Part shown: piece by piece, positions 1-8,203 of the stretch
Layout: every line of letters starts with the position of its first letter
How positions within the stretch are numbered: position 1 is the first letter of the stretch
From: JAOUEA01 sp963825635
GTDB lineage: Bacteria > Actinomycetota > UBA4738 > HRBIN12
Reading direction: 5' to 3'
NCBI GenBank assembly: GCA_963825635.1
Contig: CAWGTU010000001.1
Coordinates: 558,001 to 622,000 of the forward strand
DNA: 64,000 bases
Made by a program: the position numbers and the translations under genes
The notes under the pieces: model-generated
What the model saw: only the letters and a program-made list of their open reading frames with translations
The model's database searches: none
Told to the model about the DNA's origin: nothing

Positions 1-534
1 GAGCGGCCGTTGCTGGCGGCGATCAAGGCCGGGGACCGCGCGGTGCTGCTCGTCGACGAGCTCGACCGGGCCGACGACGAGTTCGAGGCGTTCCTGCTCG
101 AGATCCTGAGCGAGTTCGCGGTCACGGTGCCCGAGGTGGGTCGCGTGGCGGCGCAGACGCCGCCCGCCGTGGTGGTGACGTCGAACCGCACGCGAGAGCT
201 CCACGACGCCTTGAAGCGGCGATGCCTGTACCACTGGATCGACCATCCGCACCTGGACCGCGAGGTCGCGATCGTGCGGGCCCGGGCGCCGCACGTGAGC
301 GAGTCGCTCGCACGCGACGTGGCCGAGGCGGTCGCCCGGCTGCGGGAGCTCGACCTCGCCAAGCTCCCCGGGGTCGCCGAGACGATCGACTGGGCCAACG
401 CGCTCGCGTTCCTCGGGGCCGACGGGCTCACCGAGCCGCTCGCTGCCGACACGCTGGGCGCCGTCGTGAAGGATCACGAGGACCAGCAGCTCGTGTCGGC
501 CCGTCTCGGGCAGGTCGTCGGAGAGGATGGGTGA
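1..534 (+). CDS. MoxR-family AAA+ ATPase, C-terminal part (5' truncated by window)
   Basis: An uninterrupted frame runs from base 1, with 177 residues visible; the N-terminus and Walker A loop lie outside the window. Visible are the Walker B strand VLLVDELDRADDEF (about residues 15-28) and a sensor-1 segment VVVTSNRTRELHDAL followed by the basic KRR stretch. These are typical of MoxR ATPases, which act with von Willebrand factor A (VWA) proteins as chaperones for metal-cofactor insertion or stress complexes; CoxD with CoxE of CO dehydrogenase is the closest described pair. The stop codon overlaps the start of the downstream VWA gene (GTGA), supporting translational coupling. The client is not visible here and may lie upstream. 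Assignment to the family is firm; a CoxD role is inference. Confidence 0.85.
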   Translation, partial: ERPLLAAIKAGDRAVLLVDELDRADDEFEAFLLEILSEFAVTVPEVGRVAAQTPPAVVVTSNRTRELHDALKRRCLYHWIDHPHLDREVAIVRARAPHVSESLARDVAEAVARLRELDLAKLPGVAETIDWANALAFLGADGLTEPLAADTLGAVVKDHEDQQLVSARLGQVVGEDG

Positions 535-1730
535 GCGCACGACGGTCGCCGGGTGCCAGCGGGGGAGGCCCGCTCCCGCCGCTGATCGGGCTCGGCCGGG
601 ACCTGCGGGCGCGCGGGCTGCCCGTGGGCACCGGGCGCATCCTGACGTTCGTGCGTGCCGTGGGGGCCCTGGGGTTCACCGACCGCGATTCGCTCTACTG
701 GGCGGGTCGCACCACGATGATCGCGCGCCGCGACGACATCGAGGCGTTCGACGAGGCGTTCGACGACTGGTACCGGTCGTTGCGCACCACCGACGATCTT
801 CGCGTCGAGCTGAACATGCCCGTCCCCGCGCCCGAGGACGACGACGAGCCGATCGACCAGGGACCGGAGCCCGACGACCTCGAGGTGCAGGTGGCGGCGG
901 CTTCGGAGTGGCACGGCGTCGACGACGACGAGGAGGTCGAGCCTGGGGACGAGTCGTCGATCCGCATCGTCGCGAGCGGCGCCGAGGTGCTGCGGTCGAA
1001 GTCGTTCGGCGAGCTCACCGACGAGGAGCGCGAGCGCGTCGCCGCGCTGATCCGCTCGCTGCGACTGCGGGTACCGGTCGAGCGCACACGAAGGACGCGC
1101 CCGGCGTCCAAGGGGGAGCGGTTCGATCTTCGTCGCACGCTGCGCCGATCCCTGCGCACGCAGGGCGAGCCGTTCGATCGCGCATGGCGCGCCCGAACCG
1201 CGCGTCGCCGTCCACTCGTGCTGATCCTCGACATCAGCGGCTCGATGGCCCCGTACTCGAGGGCGCTGATGCAGTTCGCCTACGCGGCGATGGCGGCGGG
1301 CAGGCGGGTCGAGACGTTCGTCTTCGGCACGAGGCTCACCCGCGTGACCCGCACGCTGCGCACGAAGGATCCCGACCGGGCGTTGCACGAGATCGGCCGG
1401 CAGGTCGAGGACTGGGAGGGCGGCACGCGCATCGGGGAGTCGCTGAAGGCGCTGCTCGACGGGTGGAGCCAGCGCGCGGCCCTGCGGGGCGCCGTGGTCG
1501 TGTTCTGTTCCGACGGACTCGAGCGGGGGGACCCCGAGCTGCTGAAGATCCAGATGGCGCGCCTGCGCCGCCTCGCCCACCGGGTGATCTGGGTGAACCC
1601 CCTGAAGGGCTCGCCCCGGTACGAGCCACTCGCCCGCGGCATGGCGGCGGCCCTGCCCAGCGTCGACGTCTTCCTCTCGGGGCACAACCTCGAGAGTCTC
1701 GAGCACCTGGCCTCGACCCTGGGCAGCTGA
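531..1730 (+). CDS. VWA domain protein, CoxE-like partner of the MoxR ATPase
   Basis: 399 residues from a GTG start that overlaps the ATPase stop as GTGA. The first 80 residues (RILTFVRAVGALGF and following) match the conserved N-terminal region of CoxE/YeaD-like VWA proteins. An acidic linker follows (about residues 100-150, rich in D and E). The C-terminal VWA domain begins with a complete MIDAS motif, LILDISGSM, with the first Asp near residue 234; a second conserved segment, VFCSDGLERGD, lies near residue 325. VWA proteins of this type bind a metal through MIDAS and work with MoxR ATPases in assembling or activating metalloenzymes. Pairing and order are as in coxDE-like clusters, but no CO dehydrogenase is visible in this window. 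Confidence 0.85.
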   Translation: MSARRSPGASGGGPLPPLIGLGRDLRARGLPVGTGRILTFVRAVGALGFTDRDSLYWAGRTTMIARRDDIEAFDEAFDDWYRSLRTTDDLRVELNMPVPAPEDDDEPIDQGPEPDDLEVQVAAASEWHGVDDDEEVEPGDESSIRIVASGAEVLRSKSFGELTDEERERVAALIRSLRLRVPVERTRRTRPASKGERFDLRRTLRRSLRTQGEPFDRAWRARTARRRPLVLILDISGSMAPYSRALMQFAYAAMAAGRRVETFVFGTRLTRVTRTLRTKDPDRALHEIGRQVEDWEGGTRIGESLKALLDGWSQRAALRGAVVVFCSDGLERGDPELLKIQMARLRRLAHRVIWVNPLKGSPRYEPLARGMAAALPSVDVFLSGHNLESLEHLASTLGS

Positions 1731-1757
1731 GCAGGGGCTCGTAGTCCCCGAGGCGGC

Positions 1758-1763
1758 TAGGCT
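1758..1763 (+). promoter_or_regulatory. -10 element TAGGCT of the 1774 gene
   Basis: TAGGCT lies 10 bases before the ATG at 1774, so the transcript would start within a few bases of the start codon. It is one of many such TANNNT boxes in this window. No convincing -35 is seen. Confidence 0.45.
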
Positions 1764-1773
1764 GACGGACGAG

Positions 1774-2286
1774 ATGCGCGACGACGACGAGATCATCGAG
1801 GCCTACGAGATGGAGATCGGTGGTGCCTCGAACGCGCCCGCCGAGCCGCGGCGCTCGAACCGGGGCTTCTGGCTCGTACTGGGCGCGATCCTCGCGGCGA
1901 GCGCGATCCTCATGGTGGAGATCTTCGCGAATCGCCCGATCGCCGAGACGATCGGGCGCGCCCAGCACGACCTGCGCGTCGCCGAGGCCGAGGCCCGGTC
2001 GGTGCTCGACGAGACCGGTACGTTCGAAGCCGCCGATGCCGAGGCGCTCGACGCGGCCGGCCTCGACGACGGCGCGCTGAACGTGGTCGGGCCCGACGAG
2101 GCCTCGTCGGGGCTCGGCGAGGTCAGCGTGTACGCCGACGCCACGACGTGGGCGGCGGCCGTCAGCGCGCGACCGAACGCGTGCTTCTACCTGAAGCTCG
2201 TCGTGGGTCGCGACGACCCGCTCTACGGCGTGGGCACGGAGTGCACCGGGCGCGAGGCGCTCGACTCCCGAGACCCTCGCTGGTAG
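1774..2286 (+). CDS. Single-pass membrane protein, unknown function
   Basis: 170 residues. A short acidic cytoplasmic head (MRDDDEIIEAYEMEIGG) is followed by a basic patch (PRRSNRG) and one membrane helix, FWLVLGAILAASAILMVEIF, at about residues 31-50. The rest is an extracytoplasmic domain: an Ala/Glu-rich helix, then a compact part ending with ACFYLKLVVGRDDPLYG and a Cys pair (NACFYL and GTECTG) that could form a disulfide. The topology recalls minor pilin-like proteins, but there is no prepilin cleavage motif, so no function is assigned. It ends just before the convergent RDD gene. Confidence 0.6.
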   Translation: MRDDDEIIEAYEMEIGGASNAPAEPRRSNRGFWLVLGAILAASAILMVEIFANRPIAETIGRAQHDLRVAEAEARSVLDETGTFEAADAEALDAAGLDDGALNVVGPDEASSGLGEVSVYADATTWAAAVSARPNACFYLKLVVGRDDPLYGVGTECTGREALDSRDPRW

Positions 2287-2835
2287 CTACGTCGCGGGGG
2301 GCGGCGGGGGAAGCGTGCCCGCCCCTGGTTCGGCCGGCGGCGCGCCCGGTGGCGGCGACGGCAGCCCGTACGGGTCGGGCGTCGCGGCCATCGCTGGTGG
2401 TTCGACCCCGACGTTCGCGTCCGTGCCGACGAGGATCACCACGGTCTTCGCCCATCGATCGCCGAAACGCTGATCGGTGTCGGATCGGATCACGGCGATG
2501 CCGCCCACCAGGTACGGGATCACGTAGGGGAACGCGTCCACGACCCGGGCCAGGTTGCGGATCAGGGCCGGGCCGAAGCCGATGCGGGAGCCATCCGGCC
2601 GGCGCACCCTGATGCCGAGCACCACCTTGCCGATCGTGGCCCCGAACGCGCCTTCGAGGACCACGAAGTAGGCCAGGGTGAGCGCCAGGGGGATCACGAA
2701 GTCCATGCCGTCCCAGCGGATGGAATACACTCCGTCGACGGACGACGTTTCGGCGAAGGGCATCCACGCGAGTGCGGTGATCAGACCGTCGATCAGGAGG
2801 GCGACGAACCGTCTTCCCACCCCGATGTATCGCAT
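2287..2835 (-). CDS. RDD family membrane protein
   Basis: 182 residues from ATG 2835, chosen because a G-rich ribosome-binding stretch precedes it; a GTG two codons upstream is an alternative. The N-terminus GRRFVALLIDGLITALAW carries the Arg and Asp of the RDD motif in the first membrane helix. A second hydrophobic segment (PLALTLAYFVVLEGAFGAT) leads into GKVVLGIRVRRPDG, which is highly typical of the family, and a third lies at about residues 110-130. The C-terminal tail is Pro/Gly-rich and probably disordered. RDD proteins are small polytopic membrane proteins with varied and mostly unproven transport roles. The gene converges on the preceding membrane protein gene. Confidence 0.85.
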   Translation of the reverse strand: MRYIGVGRRFVALLIDGLITALAWMPFAETSSVDGVYSIRWDGMDFVIPLALTLAYFVVLEGAFGATIGKVVLGIRVRRPDGSRIGFGPALIRNLARVVDAFPYVIPYLVGGIAVIRSDTDQRFGDRWAKTVVILVGTDANVGVEPPAMAATPDPYGLPSPPPGAPPAEPGAGTLPPPPPAT

Positions 2836-2948
2836 GGTCACATCCCCCGTCCGGCGGGGTCTCTCCCCGCGGGCGACCCGACGCTAGGGCCGCAGGTGAG
2901 CCCGGTCAAGCATGGGCCCAGGGCAACGGCCGGCGACCCCGCTTCAGG

Positions 2949-4367
2949 ATGACGACGCCGCGCTCCGATGTCCCGACCATGATCGAAGCCACGAGGATCG
3001 GCGCGGCGGTGAGCCTGGCGGCGGCGATCGTCGTGGCCTCGGTGTTCGCCGTTTCGCCGGTCATGGCGGCGCCCGCGCGTGCCGAGTCGCGTCCCAAGTT
3101 CACGCCCATGCGGCTCGGCCCGGGACTCACCTACCAGCGCATCGAGGAACGCCCGGGACCGGTGGTCGTGCACGTCGTGCGCCTCGATCCGGCGCAGGCC
3201 ACGACGATCGACCTCGGCGCCGGGGGGCCGACGATGGGCAGGTTCGCACGGCCGAGCGTGATCGGCCGGGCGCACGGCGCGTTGATCGCGATCAACGGAG
3301 ACTTCGGGCTCTTGGACGGGTACCCGATCCACCCGTTCCTGATGGACGGGACCCTGATGGGCCGCGGCGTGCAGAACGGGACGAGCTTCGCGGTTACCCA
3401 CGACGAGACCGCGGCGTTCGTCGGGCCGCCGCGACCGGCCGCCGACGGCCTCCTCGAGACGGGGAACGACGGCTTCACGGTCTCCGGATGGAACTCACAT
3501 CGTCCCGCGGACGGCGCGATCGCGGCGTTCACGCGGTACGGGGGACGCATCCATCGCCCCCCCGACAACGGGTGCGCGGCGAGACTCGATGCGGACGGGC
3601 CGTTGGGATGGGCGGCGCTCGAGGCCGGGGTATCGAGGCGCTACACGGTCGACGTCGTCCGATGCGTCTCTCCGCCCAGGAGGGTGGGATCACGGCAGGT
3701 CGTGCTCGCGTCCAGGCGGTGGGGGCTCGGCGCCGACACGATCGAGGCGATGCAATCTGGCGATCGCGTCCGTCTCTCCTGGTCCGTCGGGTGGCCGAGG
3801 GCGCTCGACGCGGTGGGCGGCATGCCGCGGCTCGTCGACGGCGGCAGGTCCGTCGCCCCGAGGTGCAGGTCGTCGTTCTGCCGACGCAATCCCCGGACGG
3901 GCATCGGGGTCACGGGCGACGGCAGGCTGCTGCTGGTCGTCGTCGACGGTCGGTCGCGACGGTCGGTCGGCATGACCCTGCGACGGTTCGCCCGCTCCTT
4001 CCTCGACCTCGGAGCCGTCGAGGCCGTGAACCTCGACGGCGGCGGAAGCTCGGTGATGTGGATCCGGGGCAGGGGGATCGTGAACTCGCCCTCTGACCCC
4101 GGGGGGGAGCGGCCCGTCGTGAATACCGTGATGATCCTGCCCGGGGCCGATGTGGGGGAGGAACCGATCACGGGTGTCGACGTCGACGGGTCGATCGGCC
4201 GGGCGTCGATCGCGGGGCGGTGGTTCGCGACGACGACGTCGTTGGCCGCGAGCGATGCCGGGTCGACCGGAGGACTCGCCGCCGCCTGGCTCGAAGGCGC
4301 CTTGAGTACCGAGCCCGTCTCACCCGCCCTCCGGCGGATCGCGATGTCGTTCCGAGCCGGACGCTAA
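2949..4367 (+). CDS. Secreted phosphodiester glycosidase (NAGPA domain) family protein
   Basis: 472 residues. A signal-peptide-like N-terminus (hydrophobic AVSLAAAIVVASVFAVSPVMA, written here as residues about 18-39) ends with an AAPARA cleavage-like site. The mature part has the family's hallmarks: GALIAINGDFGLLDGYP at about residues 108-124, and the C-terminal signature AVNLDGGGSSVMW with PVVNTVMIL at about 355-395. The family is named for mammalian N-acetylglucosamine-1-phosphodiester glycosidase; bacterial members act on cell-wall or exopolysaccharide phosphodiesters, mostly uncharacterised. A region of about 75 residues follows the domain without recognised features. ATG 2979 is an alternative start that still leaves the signal peptide. 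Confidence 0.85.
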   Translation: MTTPRSDVPTMIEATRIGAAVSLAAAIVVASVFAVSPVMAAPARAESRPKFTPMRLGPGLTYQRIEERPGPVVVHVVRLDPAQATTIDLGAGGPTMGRFARPSVIGRAHGALIAINGDFGLLDGYPIHPFLMDGTLMGRGVQNGTSFAVTHDETAAFVGPPRPAADGLLETGNDGFTVSGWNSHRPADGAIAAFTRYGGRIHRPPDNGCAARLDADGPLGWAALEAGVSRRYTVDVVRCVSPPRRVGSRQVVLASRRWGLGADTIEAMQSGDRVRLSWSVGWPRALDAVGGMPRLVDGGRSVAPRCRSSFCRRNPRTGIGVTGDGRLLLVVVDGRSRRSVGMTLRRFARSFLDLGAVEAVNLDGGGSSVMWIRGRGIVNSPSDPGGERPVVNTVMILPGADVGEEPITGVDVDGSIGRASIAGRWFATTTSLAASDAGSTGGLAAAWLEGALSTEPVSPALRRIAMSFRAGR

Positions 4368-4453
4368 GACGCTGGGACAGCGGGTGCCCCGCCAGGGGAT
4401 CCTCGATCGGACCTACTCTTCGTCCGACCCTCACCCACCATGGCCTCCGCCGC

Positions 4454-4488
4454 TACCATCGTGGCTCCGATCCTTTCCAAGGAGGAGG
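4454..4488 (+). promoter_or_regulatory. -10 element and strong ribosome-binding site of the LuxR regulator
   Basis: TACCAT at 4454-4459 is a plausible -10. AAGGAGGAGG at 4479-4488 is the strongest Shine-Dalgarno sequence in the window and decides the GTG start at 4492 over the ATG at 4384. Unlike most genes here, this one has a short leader. Confidence 0.6.
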
Positions 4489-4491
4489 ATC

Positions 4492-7230
4492 GTGGCCCCA
4501 GACACGGTCATAGGTCGCGAGAAGGAGTTGGCCGCTGTCGGGCGCTTCTTCGATCGCGAAGCCAGGGGCGCGCGCGGACTTCTGATCGAAGGGGACGCCG
4601 GCATCGGCAAGACCGCCGTGTGGCGCGAAGCGGTCAGGATCGCCGATGCCTCAGGAACCGTCCTCGCCTCCCGTGCTTCGAAGGCTGAAGCGAAACTCTC
4701 CTTCGCGGTTCTCGGTGACCTCTTGGTGCCTGCCCTGAACGACGACGTGCTCGGCGCGCTGCCGCTGGGGCAGCGCCGGGGTCTCGAGGTCGCACTCCTC
4801 CTGGCCGAACGCGCCTCGACCCGTCCCGATGCGCGGGCCGTTTCGCTCGCCGTGCTCGCGGTGTTGAGGACCCTGGCCGGGATCGACTCCGTGACCATCG
4901 CGGTGGATGACATCCAGTGGGTCGACCCCCCGTCGGCCCGGGCGCTGGCCTTCGCCCTTCGTCGCCTCGAGGCCGAGCCGATCACGGTCGTCGCGGCGAG
5001 GCGGGTCGAACCGGGCGCGAACGAGCCGCTGGACCTCGCGAGCAACCTTCCGGGGGGCCTGGAACGGATCACGCTGGGTCAGCTCGACGAGGCCTCACTC
5101 GGCCGCTTGCTTCGGCGGCGCCTCGGTGGCGACTTCCCACCGCCACTCGTCAGGAAGATGCACGAAGCCTCAGGTGGCAACCCGTTCTTCGCACTCGAGA
5201 TCGGCCGGGCGCTCGTGGCTGAGGATGCCGAAACGAGACCCGGCGAGCCACTGCCCGTACCCGTCGACCTGAAGCCGCTGCTGCAGGATCGGTTGTCGGC
5301 GCTGTCCGATGAGGCACGGTCCGTGCTGCTGATCGCAGCGGCATCCGCGCATCCCACCCAGAGGGTGATCACCGCGGCGGGCGGCTCCGCCGCGGGGCTC
5401 GAGGAGGCGGAGGCGGCGGGTTTCGTCGTTGCGAGCAACGGACGCATCGAGTTCACGCATCCTCTGCTCTCGTCCACGGTGTACACGAGCGCGACGGAAC
5501 GCACACGCCGTGATGTCCACGGCCAACTCGCGGGGATCGTCGCTGACGTGGAGGATCGAGCTCGGCACCGGGCGCTCTCGATCGCTGGGCCCGATCGCGT
5601 CACCGCTGCCGCGTTGGATCGAGCGGCCGATCACGCGGAGGCACGCGGCGCTCCGGAAGTGGCCAGCGAGCTCTGGGGCCTCGCCGCCGAAGCAACCCCC
5701 GCCGACGACGTCGATGCTCTGCACCAACGACGTCTGCGGTCGGCCGGCAGCAGGTTCACCTCGGGCGACGTGGCGGGCGCACGCACGGCCATGGCCCGGG
5801 AACTGGAACGGGTCGGGTCCGGGCCGCGACGGGCGCGGATCCTCCATTCGTACGCCGTGATGAGCTGGAACGACGTTCCGCGCGTGATGGACCTTCTCAT
5901 CCGTTCGCTCGATGACGCGAGCGATGACCGATATCTGCGGGCCCTCGTGCTCGCCGAGCTGGCGTGGGCCTCGTTGTGGGCCTGCGATCCGGCCGAGTCC
6001 ATCCGCCGGGGTGATCAAGCGCTGGCGTTGGCTGAGGAACCCGACGCCGTGCGATTCGCGCTCGCTGCGCGCGCCACCGCCGGTTTCGTCCTCGGACGCG
6101 ACACCACCGACCTCCTCCAGCGAGGCATCGTATTGGACAACCGGCTCGCCTCGGCGGAGACCGCAACTCCGAGCACCTGTCTCGGCTGGCAGCAGACGTG
6201 GAGGGGCGAACTCGACGACGCTCGGGCAACCCTCGAGGGGGAGCTCAACCGCTACGTAGACCAGGGACACGAGACGGCCTCGTGGGAGGTGCGGGCAACT
6301 CTCGCCGAGGTGGAGTTCCGTGCTGGCAGGTGGGACGTTGCAGCCGCGCACGCGGCCGACTCTCACGAGATCGTGCGAGAGGCCGGATGGTGGGATGTGC
6401 TCGGCCAGATCCTCCCTGTGCGATGCGCCATCGCGGTCGCCCGCGGCCACGTTGAGGATGCCCGGGGGTTCGGCCTCGAGGCCCTTTCCCTCTGTGAGCG
6501 AACTGGCGACCGGTGGGACGAGATGGCTGCTCGCACCTCGCTCGGGTTCCTCGAGGCATCGATCGGCGACGCCACGGCGTGTCGCGCGTGGCTCGAGCCG
6601 GTGATCGAACGGGCGCGGGAGATGGATCTCCGCGACCCCGGGATCTTCTCGTTCGTGCCCGACGCCGTGGCGGCCTACGTCGACCTCGGCGAGCTCGACG
6701 AGGCGGGACGGCTCACCGACCTCCTCGACGAGCAGGGGCGCGTGCTCGGTCGGTCAACCGCCATCGCAGCCGCGGAGAGGTGCCAGGGTCTGGTGGCCGC
6801 CGCACGTCGCGATCTGCCGGAGGCCCTGAGCCACCTGGAGCGGGCTGTCGAGGTGCACGACTCGATCGGGCAGCCGTTCGAGAGGGCCCGGACGCTGCTC
6901 GTCCTCGGGGAGACGCACCGGCGCCTGCGGGCGAAGCAGGCGGCACGCGATCATCTCCAGTCAGCCCTCTCGATCTTCGAAGTCCTCGGCGCGCCGCTCT
7001 GGGCCAACAAGGCTCGCGCTGGGCTCGAGAGGGTCGGCGGTCGGCCTCCGGCGCCGAGCGAGCTCACTCCGACGGAGGAGCAGGTGGCTGCCTTGGTCGC
7101 GACCGGGCGCACGAATCGCGAAGTCGCGGAAGCGCTCATGATGAGCGTACACACGGTGGACGCGCACTTGCGTCGGGTCTTCCGCAAGCTCGACGTCCGC
7201 TCACGCACGGAACTCGCCCGGAGGCTATGA
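4492..7230 (+). CDS. LAL-type LuxR family transcriptional regulator with AAA ATPase domain
   Basis: 912 residues from GTG 4492. The N-terminal ATPase domain begins VIGREKEL and has Walker A GDAGIGKT at residues 34-41 and Walker B TIAVDDIQWVDPPS at about 136-149. The central half is a helical, TPR-like repeat region rich in Ala, Leu and Arg. The last 60 residues form a LuxR/GerE helix-turn-helix, beginning LTPTEEQVAALVATGRTN and including VHTVDAHLRRVFRKL. Size and order match the large ATP-binding LuxR regulators (MalT and LAL proteins), in which nucleotide and inducer binding drive oligomerisation and activation. The secreted-protein gene 84 bases downstream on the same strand is a possible target. 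No ligand can be inferred. Confidence 0.92.
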   Translation: MAPDTVIGREKELAAVGRFFDREARGARGLLIEGDAGIGKTAVWREAVRIADASGTVLASRASKAEAKLSFAVLGDLLVPALNDDVLGALPLGQRRGLEVALLLAERASTRPDARAVSLAVLAVLRTLAGIDSVTIAVDDIQWVDPPSARALAFALRRLEAEPITVVAARRVEPGANEPLDLASNLPGGLERITLGQLDEASLGRLLRRRLGGDFPPPLVRKMHEASGGNPFFALEIGRALVAEDAETRPGEPLPVPVDLKPLLQDRLSALSDEARSVLLIAAASAHPTQRVITAAGGSAAGLEEAEAAGFVVASNGRIEFTHPLLSSTVYTSATERTRRDVHGQLAGIVADVEDRARHRALSIAGPDRVTAAALDRAADHAEARGAPEVASELWGLAAEATPADDVDALHQRRLRSAGSRFTSGDVAGARTAMARELERVGSGPRRARILHSYAVMSWNDVPRVMDLLIRSLDDASDDRYLRALVLAELAWASLWACDPAESIRRGDQALALAEEPDAVRFALAARATAGFVLGRDTTDLLQRGIVLDNRLASAETATPSTCLGWQQTWRGELDDARATLEGELNRYVDQGHETASWEVRATLAEVEFRAGRWDVAAAHAADSHEIVREAGWWDVLGQILPVRCAIAVARGHVEDARGFGLEALSLCERTGDRWDEMAARTSLGFLEASIGDATACRAWLEPVIERAREMDLRDPGIFSFVPDAVAAYVDLGELDEAGRLTDLLDEQGRVLGRSTAIAAAERCQGLVAAARRDLPEALSHLERAVEVHDSIGQPFERARTLLVLGETHRRLRAKQAARDHLQSALSIFEVLGAPLWANKARAGLERVGGRPPAPSELTPTEEQVAALVATGRTNREVAEALMMSVHTVDAHLRRVFRKLDVRSRTELARRL

Positions 7231-7314
7231 AACGTACGAGGACGCGGGATGTCGTCTTCGACCGCTCCTCCTAGCGTCGGCGATGACTCCTGCCGATCGA
7301 AGGGAGGGGGTCTG

Positions 7315-8127
7315 ATGTCGTCCCGTGCTCGTCGGGGATCCAAGCACAGAGGCCGGTTGATCCTGGCGATCATCGGCGTTGCGATCCTGGCACTCGGCAC
7401 CGCGTGCGCTTCGGCCGGCGACGAGGCCGGCGGTGGGGCGTCGGCCTCGACGACCTTCGCCTCCCAGCCCTCATCCGAGTCGCTCCAGACACTCGCGGAC
7501 GGGCCGGTCACACCCGGTCGCTACGACGTGATGCCGCCGGCCGAAGGGTGGGCGGAATGCCCGGATTGGCTCGACCCATGCCCAGCAGAACCTTCACAGG
7601 CTCGGTCGCTGACGATGGACGTCACCATCCCGTCCGGGTGGGAGGCCGCCATGGGGGCGACCGTGCTTACCCCTGTGGGGTTCGCAGACGGCGCATCCGA
7701 GGCTCCGGACGGAGCAGGACTCGTGATCGGGTGGACGCCACCGTTCGCAGGCCTCTACGACGACCCATGTCAGCCACAGTCGCACCTCGAGCCCGACATC
7801 AAGCCCGGGCCGACGGTCGAGGAGTTCGTGGCCGCGGTGGTCGCGCACCCGAAGCTCGACATCACGGAGCCCGTCGACGTCGAGCTCGGGGGTTACCAGG
7901 GGCTGTACTTCGAGCTGACCAATCCGTCAGACATCTCGAAGTGCTATGACTGGCGCCCGTTCGAGCCGGGGATCTATGCGCAGGGGGACGACAACCTCTG
8001 GAGCGTCTGGGTCATGGACGTCGACGGATTCCGGTTCGTCCTCGTGACGGAGGAGTTTCCGGGCACGCCCGCGAGGGTCAGTGCGCAGCTCCGTTCGATG
8101 GTCGACTCCATCACGTTCCAGCCCTAA
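7315..8127 (+). CDS. Secreted protein, probable lipoprotein, unknown function
   Basis: 270 residues from ATG 7315, preceded by GAAGGGAGGGGG. The basic N-terminus RARRGSKHRGR is followed by a hydrophobic stretch (LILAIIGVAILALGTAC). The Cys at residue 29 could be lipidated, but Gly at position -3 makes the lipobox imperfect. The mature part has a low-complexity linker (GGGASASTTF), then a domain with several Cys (ECPDWLDPCP, DDPCQP, SKCYDW) and a closing VLVTEEFPGTP segment. I do not recognise the family. It follows the LuxR regulator on the same strand and may be under its control. Confidence 0.6.
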   Translation: MSSRARRGSKHRGRLILAIIGVAILALGTACASAGDEAGGGASASTTFASQPSSESLQTLADGPVTPGRYDVMPPAEGWAECPDWLDPCPAEPSQARSLTMDVTIPSGWEAAMGATVLTPVGFADGASEAPDGAGLVIGWTPPFAGLYDDPCQPQSHLEPDIKPGPTVEEFVAAVVAHPKLDITEPVDVELGGYQGLYFELTNPSDISKCYDWRPFEPGIYAQGDDNLWSVWVMDVDGFRFVLVTEEFPGTPARVSAQLRSMVDSITFQP

Positions 8128-8203
8128 CGCGTCGCCCAGACGTGGCAGCGCGCATCGTCCGAGTATGAGACTCGAACTCACACGGCCACTCGGCCGGCGG
8201 ATC

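Noticed and set aside
474..1796. Minus-strand frame opposite the VWA gene
   Set aside because: No domain signature; the VWA frame has MIDAS and coupling to the ATPase gene.
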